Source: Candidatus Tectomicrobia bacterium | Lineage (GTDB): Bacteria > UBA8248 | Direction of reading: 5' to 3' | DNA length: 64,000 bases | Assembly: GCA_016192135.1 (NCBI GenBank) | Contig: JACPUR010000035.1 | Span: forward strand, 62,001-126,000 | Shown: positions 23,922-32,195 of the stretch, piece by piece | How positions within the stretch are numbered: the stretch's first letter is position 1 | Layout of the letters: each line of letters opens with the position of its first letter | Position numbers and translations under genes: made by a program | Notes under the pieces: generated by a model | Databases searched by the model: none | Seen by the model: only the letters and a program-made list of their open reading frames with translations | What the model was told of the DNA's origin: nothing

Positions 23922-25196
23922 CTAATTCCCCTCCCTCCCCGCCGGCCGGTACATGAAGAGCGCGAGGAAGAAGCTGGCGCCCAGCCCCGCCAGGATGAAG
24001 CTGAAGGGGATGAGGTAGCTCCCCGTCCGGTCGAAGAGCAGCCCCGCCAGCGGCGGCCCGAGGGCCCCGCCCAGCCCGAAGGCGATCTCCAGCAGGCTCA
24101 TCACCGCCCCGAAGGAGCGCCCCCCGAAGCTGTCCGCCGCCATGGCGGAGTGGCAGGTGCCCATCGCGCCCGTCCCGATCCCGTAGACCAGGGCGAAGAG
24201 CCAGGCCAGCCAGGCCGGGCTCCCCATCGGGGGGATGAGGAGGAGGAGGGCGAGGCCCGCCACCGAGATGGCGACGGCGATTGCCTGGGCCTGCTGGCGG
24301 CCGAGGCGGTCGCTCGCCCAGCCCAGCGTCATGCTCCCGATCATGCGGATGGCCCCCATCGAGCCGAAGATGAGGGCGGCGAAGGCGGTCGAGAAGCCCG
24401 CGTCCGTCAGGTAGAGGGCGAGCTGGCTCAGGACGGTGTTGTTGTTCACCCCGATGAAGAAGACGATGAGGGCTAGCGCCCAGAAGTTGCGCTCCCGCCG
24501 GACCGAGGCCAGTACCTGGCGCAGGGGGACGGAATGGCCCGGGGCGGGCGGGGCGGGGGTGCCCTCGCGGCGGGGCAGCCCGTCCAGGGACTGGCCCACG
24601 TCCTCGGGCCGGTCGCGCAGGAGGAGCCAGAGCACCGGGGCGAAGCCCGCCAGCACGAGGAGGCCGAAGGCTAGGTAGGCCGCCCGCCAGCCCGCCCCCG
24701 CGATCAGGCGCTCGATCGCGGGGATGAGGAGGAGGATGCCGATCCCGCTCCCCGAGAGGGCGATGCCCGTGGCGGCCCCCCGCTTGCGCTGGAACCAGCG
24801 GGGCATCATGGCGCTGTTCAGGGCGAAGCCGCTCATCGCCGCCCCAACTCCCAGGAAAAGGCCGGTGAAGACGTACACGTGCCAGAGGGAGGAGACGAAG
24901 AAGCCGAGGGCAAGCCCCATCCCCACCAGGGCCGATCCCCAGGGGACCACGGAGCGCGGGCCCTTCCGGTCGAAGAGGCTCCCGACGAAGGGGCAGATGA
25001 GGGCGTAGGTGGCGAGCATCAGGGCGTAGGCCCCGCCCAGCGCCCCCCGGCCCCAGCCGAACTCGGCGATGAGGGGCACCTGGTAGATGGCGAAGGAGAA
25101 GCGGGCCGTGATGGTGAAGGCCATGGTCCAGAACGCCAGGGCCACGATGACCCAGCCGTAGTAGAAGGGGAGGGTCAGGGGAGGGCGGCCGGGCAC
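23922..25196 (-). CDS. MFS transporter (oxalate:formate antiporter-like)
   Basis: A 424-residue inner-membrane protein with about twelve hydrophobic segments. The opening LPFYYGWVIVALAFWTMAFT and the loop GSLFDRKGPRSVVPWGSALVGMG are typical of the OFA/monocarboxylate branch of the major facilitator superfamily. A long basic central loop (RDRPEDVGQSLDGLPRREG) divides the halves. It probably carries a small carboxylate; the location next to glcDEF makes glycolate or a similar acid possible, but this is inference. It is divergently placed from glcD. Confidence 0.85.
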   Translation of the reverse strand: MPGRPPLTLPFYYGWVIVALAFWTMAFTITARFSFAIYQVPLIAEFGWGRGALGGAYALMLATYALICPFVGSLFDRKGPRSVVPWGSALVGMGLALGFFVSSLWHVYVFTGLFLGVGAAMSGFALNSAMMPRWFQRKRGAATGIALSGSGIGILLLIPAIERLIAGAGWRAAYLAFGLLVLAGFAPVLWLLLRDRPEDVGQSLDGLPRREGTPAPPAPGHSVPLRQVLASVRRERNFWALALIVFFIGVNNNTVLSQLALYLTDAGFSTAFAALIFGSMGAIRMIGSMTLGWASDRLGRQQAQAIAVAISVAGLALLLLIPPMGSPAWLAWLFALVYGIGTGAMGTCHSAMAADSFGGRSFGAVMSLLEIAFGLGGALGPPLAGLLFDRTGSYLIPFSFILAGLGASFFLALFMYRPAGREGN

Positions 25197-25235
25197 GGTG
25201 TCTCCTATGAAATCTCAATTCACGGCATCCGGCCC

Positions 25236-25289
25236 CGCCCCTCCCCCAATCCCTCCCCTTAACCAAGGGGAGGGATTGGGGGAGGGGCG
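25236..25289. repeat. Perfect 25-bp inverted repeat
   Basis: Arms begin CGCCCCTCCCCCAATCCC and end with its exact complement; both arms are 25 nt with an AACC loop. It is a polypyrimidine/polypurine hairpin that stands between the divergent MFS and glcD genes. Confidence 0.75.
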
Positions 25290-25307
25290 AATCGTTCCGC
25301 GTGGTCT

Positions 25308-25335
25308 GTAGGGGCGGTTCGCGAACCGCCCCTAT
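25308..25335. repeat. GTAGGGGCG-family palindrome, core GTTCGCGAAC
   Basis: Arms GTAGGGGCG / CGCCCCTAT around GTTCGCGAAC. It is a member of the dispersed family, 19 nt from the perfect 25-bp inverted repeat. Confidence 0.8.
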
Positions 25336-25452
25336 GGATGGCAGGGTGACCGCCGTTTCCTTGGGGATGCCCCGCCCCCGCTTGGGCCCACCCGGACGGC
25401 GGGCTATAATCCATCCGATCGGGCAGGATTTCCAGCCGGACAGGGGCGTTCC

Positions 25453-26901
25453 GTGGACCAGGCCACCCTCATCCAGAAGCTCACCGAGGCCGTGGGGGCC
25501 GACTACATCCACACCGACCCGGTGGCGCTCAGGGCCTACGACTGCGACGCCCTGACCATCTACAAGGGCCAGCCCTCGGCCGTCGTCCTCCCGGGGAGCA
25601 CGGAGGAGGTCCAGCGGGTGGTGCGGCTGTGCCGGGAGGCGGGGGTGCCCCTCATCCCGAGGGGCGCGGGCACCTGCCTCTCGGGCGGAGCCACGCCCGC
25701 GCCGGGAGGCGTGCTGGCCGTCTTCGTGCGGATGAACCGTATCATCGAGATCGACTACGAGAACCGCCTCGCGCGCGTCCAGCCGGGGGTGGTGAACCTC
25801 CACCTCTCTCGCGAGACGCTGCCGCGCGGCTTCCACTACGCCCCCGATCCCTCCAGCCAGATGGCCTGCACCATCGGCGGGAACGCCGCCGAGAACTCGG
25901 GCGGCGCCCACTGCCTCAAGTACGGGATGACCACCAACCACATCCAGGGCATGACGGTGGTGCTGGGCTCGGGGGACGCCGTCCATCTGGGCGCCGACGG
26001 GGACGAGACCCCAGGGCTCGACCTGCGCGGCTTCTTCGTCGGCTCGGAGGGCACCTTCGCCGCCATCACCGAGCTGACCGTGCGCCTCACCCCGAACCCG
26101 GAGGGGGTGCGCACCATGCTCGCCTGCTTCAAGGAGGTGGGGGACGCCTGCCGCACCGTGAGCGAAGTGATCGCCGCCGGAGCCGTGCCCGCCGCGATGG
26201 AGCTCATGGACCGCTACACCATCGAGGCGGTCGAGAAGGTGATGCAGGCGGGCTATCCCCGGGACGCGGGTGCTGTCCTGCTGATCGAGCTGGACGGCCT
26301 GCCCTCCTCCATCCGGCCCCTCGAGAAGATCATCCGCGACATCTGCATGAAGAACGGCTGCGCCACCTTCCGGCTGGCCCAGAGCGAGGCCGAGCGCGAG
26401 AGCCTCTGGATGGGCCGCAAGAAGGCCTTCGGCGCCTTCGGGGCCATCGCCCCGGCCTACTACTGCCTGGACGGCACCGTGCCCCGCTCGAAGCTCGCCG
26501 AGGTGATCGACGAGTTCGACCGCATCGCCGCCCGCTACGGGCTTCGCATCACCAACGTCTTCCACGCCGGGGACGGCAGCCTCCATCCCAACGTCCTCTT
26601 CGACGACCGCGTGCCGGGCGAGACCGAGCGGGCCGTCGAGTGCGGGGCGGAGGTGCTGCGGGCCTGCATCCGGGCGGGCGGGGTGCTCTCCGGCGAGCAC
26701 GGCATCGGCATCGAGAAAAAGCGCGAGATGCGCGACCAGTTCGACGCCGCGACCCTCGGCATCATGGAGCGGGCCCGGGAGGCCGTGGACCCGGACGGCA
26801 TGTTCAACCCCGGGAAGATTCTGCCCGGAGGAGAGGTGGAGTTCCCCATCTGCGACGCCAGCCAAGGGGTGGCCCGCATGGCCGCCGCCTTCACCAAGTA
26901 G
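25453..26901 (+). CDS. glcD: Glycolate oxidase subunit GlcD (FAD-linked)
   Basis: A 482-residue FAD-binding oxidoreductase (PCMH-type FAD domain followed by the FAD-oxidase C-terminal domain) that oxidises glycolate or D-2-hydroxyacids. FAD-binding blocks include LIPRGAGTCLSGGATP and CTIGGNAAENSGGAHCLKYG with GSEGTFAAITELTVRL. The C-terminal half has TNVFHAGDGSLHPN and LSGEHGIGIEKKREM, whose His residues are typical of this family. GTG 25453 is used, preceded by CAGGGG. It is the first gene of glcD-glcE-glcF, with glcE starting 5 nt after its stop. Confidence 0.93.
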   Translation: MDQATLIQKLTEAVGADYIHTDPVALRAYDCDALTIYKGQPSAVVLPGSTEEVQRVVRLCREAGVPLIPRGAGTCLSGGATPAPGGVLAVFVRMNRIIEIDYENRLARVQPGVVNLHLSRETLPRGFHYAPDPSSQMACTIGGNAAENSGGAHCLKYGMTTNHIQGMTVVLGSGDAVHLGADGDETPGLDLRGFFVGSEGTFAAITELTVRLTPNPEGVRTMLACFKEVGDACRTVSEVIAAGAVPAAMELMDRYTIEAVEKVMQAGYPRDAGAVLLIELDGLPSSIRPLEKIIRDICMKNGCATFRLAQSEAERESLWMGRKKAFGAFGAIAPAYYCLDGTVPRSKLAEVIDEFDRIAARYGLRITNVFHAGDGSLHPNVLFDDRVPGETERAVECGAEVLRACIRAGGVLSGEHGIGIEKKREMRDQFDAATLGIMERAREAVDPDGMFNPGKILPGGEVEFPICDASQGVARMAAAFTK

Positions 26902-26906
26902 CCCGC

Positions 26907-28280
26907 ATGGCCGCCTCGCTCGACGCCTTCGCCCGCGCCGTGGAGGCCGATACCGGCGACCCCTCCCTTCTCTCGGGGGATGGGACGGGCATGTACGTCC
27001 TGGGGGGCCGGATGCCCTTCCTCGTCGCCCGGCCCGCGAGCCACGAGGCGGTGCTGAGCGTCCTCGCCCGGGCCAGCGAGGGGAGCCTCGGCGTCGTCCC
27101 CTGGGGCGGGGGCACGAGCCGCAGGGCGGGCTATCCCCCCGAGCGGTACGACGTGGCCCTCTCGACCGAGCGCCTCTCGGCGGCGGTGGATTTTCTCTGC
27201 GACGACCTCACCGCCGTCGTCCAGCCCGGCATGACCATCGAGTCGCTGAACCGGCTCACCCGGCCCGAGGGGCAGACGGCGGGCCTCGATCCCGCGAACC
27301 CGGGGAAGGCCACGGTGGGCGGCACCGTCTTCGCCGAACGGTCGGGCCCCCAGCGCGTGCGCTGGGGGAGGGCGAGGGACCGGGTGATGCGGCTCAAGGT
27401 GGCGCTGCCGGACGGCTCCTCCCACACCTACGGCGCCCTGGTGGTGAAGAACGTGACGGGCTACGACATGAACCGCCTCCTGGCCGGTAGCTGGGGCACC
27501 CTCGCGGTGGCGACCGAGCTGGCCATCCGCCTCTACAAGGCGCCCGAGCGCTCGGGCGCGCGCGCGGCCGGCTTCGGCACCGCCGGGGAGGCCTTCCGGG
27601 CGGCGCGGCGCCTGATGGCCCTCCCGCTCCATCCCCTGTGGGTCGAGGTGCTGGACGCGGGGCGCATCGAGGCGCTGGGGGAGCGGTATTTCCTCCCGGG
27701 CCCCTGGTGCCTCGCCGCCGCCTTCGGGGACTTCGAGGAGGGCCTGGCCGAGGCGCTCCGCCGCTTCGAGGACCTCCTGGGCCGGGAGGGGGGCCGGGAG
27801 CTCGCCCGCCTGGACGAGGAGGAGACGGCCCGCCTGGGCGCCGCCCTGGCGGACCAGCCGGGCGGGGACTTCGCCCGCGAGGAGTCGCTCGCGGTGCGGG
27901 CCTCGGGCCGGGCGGACCAGCTCCCCCGCTTCGCCCGCGCGGCGGAGGAGGCGGCCGGGAAGGGCGGCTTCCGCCGCGCGGTCGCCGCCCACGCCGGGAG
28001 CGGGGTGCTCCGGGCCTGGCTCGCCCCCCGGGAGCGGGGCGTCGAGCCCCGGGCGGCCTGGGACGCCTTCGCCTCCCTCTGCCGGGCGGGGGCCGATCCG
28101 GCGGCGGGCCGGTTCGTCCACGTGCGACTCGACGGCGGCCCCACCTCCCTGCGGGAGCAGATTCCCGTCTGGGGGGAGGACGCCCTCGATCCCGCCGCGC
28201 TGGTCCTCATGCGCCGCTTGAAGCGCGAGTACGACCCGACCCGCACCCTGAGCCCCGGGCGGTTCGTGGGGCGGCTGTAG
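26907..28280 (+). CDS. glcE: Glycolate oxidase subunit GlcE (FAD-binding)
   Basis: A 457-residue partner of GlcD with a PCMH-type FAD-binding domain: VVPWGGGTSRRAG, AVVQPGMTIESLN, GLDPANPGKATVGGTV, ALVVKNVTGYDMNRLLAGSWGTLAVATELAIRLY. The C-terminal part is poorly conserved and ends LKREYDPTRTLSPGRFVGRL. It is longer than E. coli GlcE (about 350 residues), through an enlarged middle region at about residues 200-400. The start is ATG 26907, 5 nt after glcD. A 235-nt repeat-filled gap separates it from glcF. Confidence 0.9.
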   Translation: MAASLDAFARAVEADTGDPSLLSGDGTGMYVLGGRMPFLVARPASHEAVLSVLARASEGSLGVVPWGGGTSRRAGYPPERYDVALSTERLSAAVDFLCDDLTAVVQPGMTIESLNRLTRPEGQTAGLDPANPGKATVGGTVFAERSGPQRVRWGRARDRVMRLKVALPDGSSHTYGALVVKNVTGYDMNRLLAGSWGTLAVATELAIRLYKAPERSGARAAGFGTAGEAFRAARRLMALPLHPLWVEVLDAGRIEALGERYFLPGPWCLAAAFGDFEEGLAEALRRFEDLLGREGGRELARLDEEETARLGAALADQPGGDFAREESLAVRASGRADQLPRFARAAEEAAGKGGFRRAVAAHAGSGVLRAWLAPRERGVEPRAAWDAFASLCRAGADPAAGRFVHVRLDGGPTSLREQIPVWGEDALDPAALVLMRRLKREYDPTRTLSPGRFVGRL

Positions 28281-28306
28281 GAAAAAAGGGGACGAAGACT
28301 GAAGAT

Positions 28307-28381
28307 GTCATTCCGAGGGCCGAAGGCCCGAGGAATCTGTTGTTGGTTCAAAAGCAGATTCCTCGCTGCGCTCGGAATGAC
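28307..28381. repeat. GTCATTCCGA-type inverted repeat (copy 3)
   Basis: Ends GTCATTCCGAG and CTCGGAATGAC are exact complements 53 nt apart. Inside, AGGAATCTG and CAGATTCCT form a second exact inverted pair. This is the cleanest copy and defines the family: a long stem with nested arms and about 75 nt total length. Confidence 0.75.
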
Positions 28382-28464
28382 ATCGCACATGGAAGGGCGG
28401 TGGGATGTTGTGGTAGGGGCGAGGCTTGCTTCGCCCGTGCGGATGCGGATATGGCACACCTGAT

Positions 28465-28492
28465 GTAGGAACGGTTCGCGAACCGCCCCTAC
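28465..28492. repeat. GTAGGGGCG-family palindrome, core GTTCGCGAAC
   Basis: The left arm is mutated to GTAGGAACG; the right arm CGCCCCTAC is intact; the core is GTTCGCGAAC. It lies 23 nt upstream of the glcF start. Confidence 0.7.
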
Positions 28493-28515
28493 AGATTCAA
28501 AATCAGGCGGGACAA

Positions 28516-29859
28516 ATGGCAATAGCGACCGAGAGCAAAACGGCCGAGGCCTCCAACCCCCTCTCCGGCCCCCTGGGCCCGGACCGGGAGATGATCCAGC
28601 GCTGCATCCACTGCGGCCTGTGCACCACGAGCTGCCCGACCTTCGCCCTGCTGGGGAACGAGATGGACTCCCCGCGCGGGCGCATCTACCTCATGCGCAT
28701 GGTGGTGGACGGGGAGATGGCGGTGAACGCCACGGTGCTGAAGCATCTCGACCGCTGCCTCGACTGCCGGGCCTGCGAGACGGCCTGTCCCTCGGGGGTG
28801 AAGTACGGCTCCCTGATCGAGGCGGCGCGCGAGGGGTTGGAGAAGGTGCGGGAGCGGCCTCTTGGGGTGCGGCTGCTGCGGCGCTTCCTTTTCCGGTGGC
28901 TCCTGCCGAACCGTGCCCTGCTCGCCTTCGCGGCGGCGGGGACGCGTCTCTACCAGCGCACCTTCCTGCGCCCGCTCCTGCTCGGACTCGGCCTGATCCC
29001 TGAGAAGCTCGCGCGCCTCGAGCCCATGATGCCCGAAGCGCCCCCCCTCTCCTCGATGCTCCCGCTCCCCTCGGAGATCCCGGCCATCGGGGAGGAGAGG
29101 ACACGCGTGGCCTTCTTCGGGGGCTGCCTCCAGTCGGCCCTCTTCGGGGACGTGAACCGCGCCGCCGTGCGGGCCCTCGCCGCGAACGGGGCGCGGGTGA
29201 GCATCCCGGCGGCGCAGACCTGCTGCGGGGCGCTCCAGGCCCACGCCGGGGACCGGGAAACGGCCCGCCTCCTCGCCCGGCAGAACCTCGAGGCCATCGA
29301 TCCCTCCCAGTTCGACGCCATCGTGCTCGCCGTCTCGGGCTGCGGGGCCATGCTGCACGAGTACGGGGCGCTCCTGGCGCGCGACCCCGCCTTCGCCCGA
29401 CGCGCCCGGGCCTTCAGCGAGAAGGTGATGGACGTGACGGTCTTCCTCTCCCGCATCCAGCTCCGCAAGGCTCCCCATCCCGAGCCCCAGCGGGTGGCCT
29501 ACCACCACCCCTGCCACCTCTACCACGCCATGAAGGTGCGCCAGGAGCCCCTGAAGGTGCTGGAGGCGGTCGGGAACGTGGAGACGGTGCCCTTAAAGGA
29601 AAGCGACTGGTGCTGCGGCTCGGCGGGGAGCTACAACCTGACCCAGACCGAGCTCTCCATGCGCCTGCTGGACCGCAAGATGGGCCACGTCGAGGCCTCG
29701 GGGGCGCCGGTGGTCTGCACCGGGAACCCCGGCTGCCAGATCCAGATCACCTACGGCGCCCGGGAGCGGGGGATGGACCTGCGCGTCGTCCACCCCGTCG
29801 TGCTCCTGGACGAGGCCTACCGCGCCGCGGGCTTCTACGAGGGCGCGGCGCTGCCCTAG
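28516..29859 (+). CDS. glcF: Glycolate oxidase iron-sulfur subunit GlcF
   Basis: A 447-residue iron-sulfur protein that passes electrons from GlcDE towards the quinone pool. Two 4Fe-4S motifs are seen, CIHCGLCTTSCP at about residues 30-41 and CLDCRACETACP near 83-94. Two CCG-type cysteine-rich domains follow: the first includes AAQTCCGALQAHAGD and the second ESDWCCGSAGSYNL, with HHPCHLYHAMKVR between. Length and domain order match GlcF. ATG 28516 is used; upstream reading goes through a repeat. This completes glcDEF despite the repeat-filled gap before it. Confidence 0.93.
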   Translation: MAIATESKTAEASNPLSGPLGPDREMIQRCIHCGLCTTSCPTFALLGNEMDSPRGRIYLMRMVVDGEMAVNATVLKHLDRCLDCRACETACPSGVKYGSLIEAAREGLEKVRERPLGVRLLRRFLFRWLLPNRALLAFAAAGTRLYQRTFLRPLLLGLGLIPEKLARLEPMMPEAPPLSSMLPLPSEIPAIGEERTRVAFFGGCLQSALFGDVNRAAVRALAANGARVSIPAAQTCCGALQAHAGDRETARLLARQNLEAIDPSQFDAIVLAVSGCGAMLHEYGALLARDPAFARRARAFSEKVMDVTVFLSRIQLRKAPHPEPQRVAYHHPCHLYHAMKVRQEPLKVLEAVGNVETVPLKESDWCCGSAGSYNLTQTELSMRLLDRKMGHVEASGAPVVCTGNPGCQIQITYGARERGMDLRVVHPVVLLDEAYRAAGFYEGAALP

Positions 29860-29921
29860 AAAAAAGAGCGATTATCTACCCCCTGGGGACTGTGCTTTCA
29901 TCTGTCTTGAGGAGCCACCGG

Positions 29922-30932
29922 ATGCCCGTCGCCGCAGCGCGCAAAGCCTCCCCGGCCATCGAGGCCAAGGAACACTTCATCCCCTCGCTGGACAAGGGGA
30001 TCACCGTCCACTTGTGGGAGAAGCGGCCGAGGGGCAAGCGGCGCTTCGGCCCGGAGGCGGCGCTGCTCCTCGTCCACGGCCGGGTGGCTCCGGGCCCCGT
30101 CGCCTTCGATCTCAAGGTGCCGGGCTACTCCTGGATGGACTTCATCGCCTCCCGGGGCTTCGACGTTTTCACCCTCTCGGTGCGGGGCTTCGGGAAATCC
30201 ACCTGGCCGAAGGTCATGCGCGAGGACCCGGCCGGGAAGCCGCCCGCCATCCGGGGGAAGGAGGCGGTGCGGGACATCGCGGCGGCCGTGCGCTTCATCT
30301 GCGAGCGCAGGGAGGTGGACCGCGTCAATATCCTCGGCCGCTCGTGGGGGACCACCCTCTCGCCGCTCTTCGCCACCCAGGAGCCCGCGCGGGTGGGGAA
30401 GCTCGTCCTCTACGCCCCCTACTACGCCTTCGACGACCCCCGCCGCCGGGCGGCTTTCGAGGACCCGGCCCGGCCCGGCCGCTTCGACGCCCGCCGCGGG
30501 GCCTGGATGTGGAACACGCGGGAGAACATGGAGCGGCGCTGGTGGGGGCACATTTCCGGCACGGCCCACCACAAGTGGCGGGAGCCGCGGGTGGTCGACG
30601 CGTACTGGAAGTCCCTCCTCGCCAACGATCCGGAAGGGGCGAAGCGCCGGCCGCCCGCCCAGCGCCTGCCGAATGGCTCGCTGGCCGACCTCTACGACCG
30701 GGCCTCCAACGTCCCCCTCTACGACGCGGCGAAGGTCCGGTGCCCGGTCCTCCTCATCCGGGGGACGCAGGACGGCGCCTCGGCCGATCCCGAGGCCCTG
30801 GGCCTCTTCCACGCGCTGCGCAACAGTTGGGGGAAGCGCTACGTCATCCTCGAGGACGGCACCCATTTCATGGAGCTCGAGAAGCGCCGGATGGAGCTTC
30901 TGAACGAGGTGCAGCACTTCCTGGAGGAGTAG
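29922..30932 (+). CDS. Alpha/beta hydrolase
   Basis: A 336-residue alpha/beta-hydrolase fold protein without a signal peptide. The oxyanion region LLLVHGRVAPGP and the strand DVFTLSVRGFGKST are followed by the nucleophile elbow GRSWG (Ser near residue 141). The acid is probably Asp in LIRGTQDGAS and the base His in EDGTHFMELEK. A large lid lies between about residues 165 and 270. The substrate is unknown. The GAGGAGCCACCG site fixes ATG 29922. The gene follows glcF by 62 nt and might share its transcript. Confidence 0.85.
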   Translation: MPVAAARKASPAIEAKEHFIPSLDKGITVHLWEKRPRGKRRFGPEAALLLVHGRVAPGPVAFDLKVPGYSWMDFIASRGFDVFTLSVRGFGKSTWPKVMREDPAGKPPAIRGKEAVRDIAAAVRFICERREVDRVNILGRSWGTTLSPLFATQEPARVGKLVLYAPYYAFDDPRRRAAFEDPARPGRFDARRGAWMWNTRENMERRWWGHISGTAHHKWREPRVVDAYWKSLLANDPEGAKRRPPAQRLPNGSLADLYDRASNVPLYDAAKVRCPVLLIRGTQDGASADPEALGLFHALRNSWGKRYVILEDGTHFMELEKRRMELLNEVQHFLEE

Positions 30933-30971
30933 GGGGACGAGACGTCCGGTTTCGGACGGGTTCGGCATTTC

Positions 30972-31110
30972 TCCCTCTCCCTATGGGAGAGGGCAGGGGT
31001 GAGGGAGGATTTGGCGCCGCGTGTGGCCGTTCCCTCACCCCCCGTCCCCTCTCCCTCCTCCCGAACCGGCGGGCCGGTTCGGGGACCCGAAAAGACGGGG
31101 AGAGAGGAGC
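30972..31110. repeat. Composite polypyrimidine/polypurine repeat with variable tip
   Basis: Contains CTCTCCC/GGGAGAGG hairpins and, at 31060-31083, the palindrome CCCGAACCGG-cggg-CCGGTTCGGG. Read on the minus strand, 31058-31105 matches 14325-14370 apart from compensated changes in the palindrome arms. It occupies most of the 262-nt gap before the M48 gene. Confidence 0.6.
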
Positions 31111-31194
31111 CTGGAAGAAGAGGGATCGCCGAGGCAGGAAGTTCTCGGGTGCAGCTCGCTGAGGCTTTGGAAAGGCCGCCGGGAGGAACTCCCC

Positions 31195-31974
31195 ATGTTC
31201 CACCGCCTGCTGGCATTCGTCCTCGCCGCTTTTCTCGCTCTCCCCCTGCTGGGCGGGTGCGTCCGTTCCGAGCTGACGGGCAGGCAACAGCTCCTCATTC
31301 TCCCTCCCTCCTCCGAGCAGGAGATGGGCCTCACGGCCTGGCAGGAGCTCCTCAAGAAGCATAAGATTAACCGCGATCCGCGGATCAACGCGATGGTGCG
31401 GCGCGTCCTCGGCCGCATCGCGGGCGCCACGGGGCAGACCGGCTACAAATGGGAATTCGCCGTCATCGAGGACCGGACGCCCAACGCCTTCGCGCTCCCG
31501 GGCGGGAAGGTGGGAGTTCACACTGGCATCCTTCCCTACACCCGGGACGAAACGGGCCTGGCCGCCGTCATCGGGCACGAGGTGGCCCACGTGATCGCCC
31601 GCCACGGCGGGGAGCGGGTTAGCCAGCAGCTCCTGGTGAACCTCGGGCTGGCCGCCGTCGAGGCCGGCATGTCGGGCGGAGACCCCGCGATGGTGCGGCA
31701 GGTGACGGGCCTCCTGGGAGCGGGGGCCTCGGTTGGCCTCATCCTGCCCTTCTCGCGCAGCCACGAGTCCGAGGCGGACCGCCTGGGGCTCATCTACATG
31801 GCAAAGGCCGGCTACGACCCCCGCGCCGCCGTGGACTTCTGGCGCCGGATGCAGCAAGCCGGGCGGGGAAAGGGCAAGCCGCCGGAATTCCTCTCGACCC
31901 ATCCGTCGGATGAGACCCGCATCCGCCAGCTCCAGCAGTGGCTCCCCGAGGCGATGCGGAATTATCGGCCGTGA
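31195..31974 (+). CDS. M48-family zinc metallopeptidase, lipoprotein (LoiP/BepA-like)
   Basis: A 259-residue envelope protease. The N-terminal MFHRLLAFVLAAFLALPLLGGC is a lipoprotein signal with Cys at residue 22. The zinc site is HEVAH at about residues 128-132 (VIGHEVAHVIARHGGE), with the third ligand Glu in ESEADRLGLIYMAKAGYD near residue 192. The product resembles single-domain M48C lipoproteins without TPR repeats, which degrade misfolded periplasmic or outer-membrane proteins. The GGGAGGAACTCCCC site precedes ATG 31195. Confidence 0.92.
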   Translation: MFHRLLAFVLAAFLALPLLGGCVRSELTGRQQLLILPPSSEQEMGLTAWQELLKKHKINRDPRINAMVRRVLGRIAGATGQTGYKWEFAVIEDRTPNAFALPGGKVGVHTGILPYTRDETGLAAVIGHEVAHVIARHGGERVSQQLLVNLGLAAVEAGMSGGDPAMVRQVTGLLGAGASVGLILPFSRSHESEADRLGLIYMAKAGYDPRAAVDFWRRMQQAGRGKGKPPEFLSTHPSDETRIRQLQQWLPEAMRNYRP

Positions 31975-32014
31975 CGACCGGGGAAATCAGGAAATTAATT
32001 AAGTTAAATCCTTT

Positions 32015-32043
32015 TTGCGCCTGATTTTTCCGGCATTTCTAAC
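32015..32043 (+). promoter_or_regulatory. Possible sigma70-type promoter of the cytochrome cluster
   Basis: TTGCGC (32015-32020) and TCTAAC (32038-32043) are separated by 17 nt. They lie in the only markedly A+T-rich stretch nearby (31980-32090), about 150 nt before the first cytochrome gene. The match to consensus is moderate. Confidence 0.3.
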
Positions 32044-32195
32044 TGGTGAATTTCGTTAGGATGGAATATATTTTTTCCGTTCGGCCTTCCGTAAAAGCAC
32101 CGTCTCCCTTCGCGCACAAAATTCAGGCTCTGGCCGCCTCGCCTTCACGGCGCCAGGGTGTCCTCATCCGTGCGTGTCATGAAGGGGGGGAGCCT

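Larger units (their letters stand above)
28281..28515. other. Repeat-filled gap inside glcDEF
   Basis: 235 nt inside an otherwise compact operon. It holds a GTCATTCCGA-type element (28307-28381), a degenerate GGTAGGGGCGAGG half copy (about 28413-28437) and a GTAGGGGCG-family palindrome (28465-28492). This looks like accumulation of small dispersed elements at one site. Confidence 0.7.

Noticed and set aside
23746-26865. Very long minus-strand reading frame (over 1000 codons) opposite glcD and the PAS gene
   Set aside because: It is an artefact of high G+C: composition is Arg/Gly/Pro/Ala/His-rich, it is antisense to conserved proteins (GlcD) on the plus strand, and it overlaps the MFS gene in another frame.
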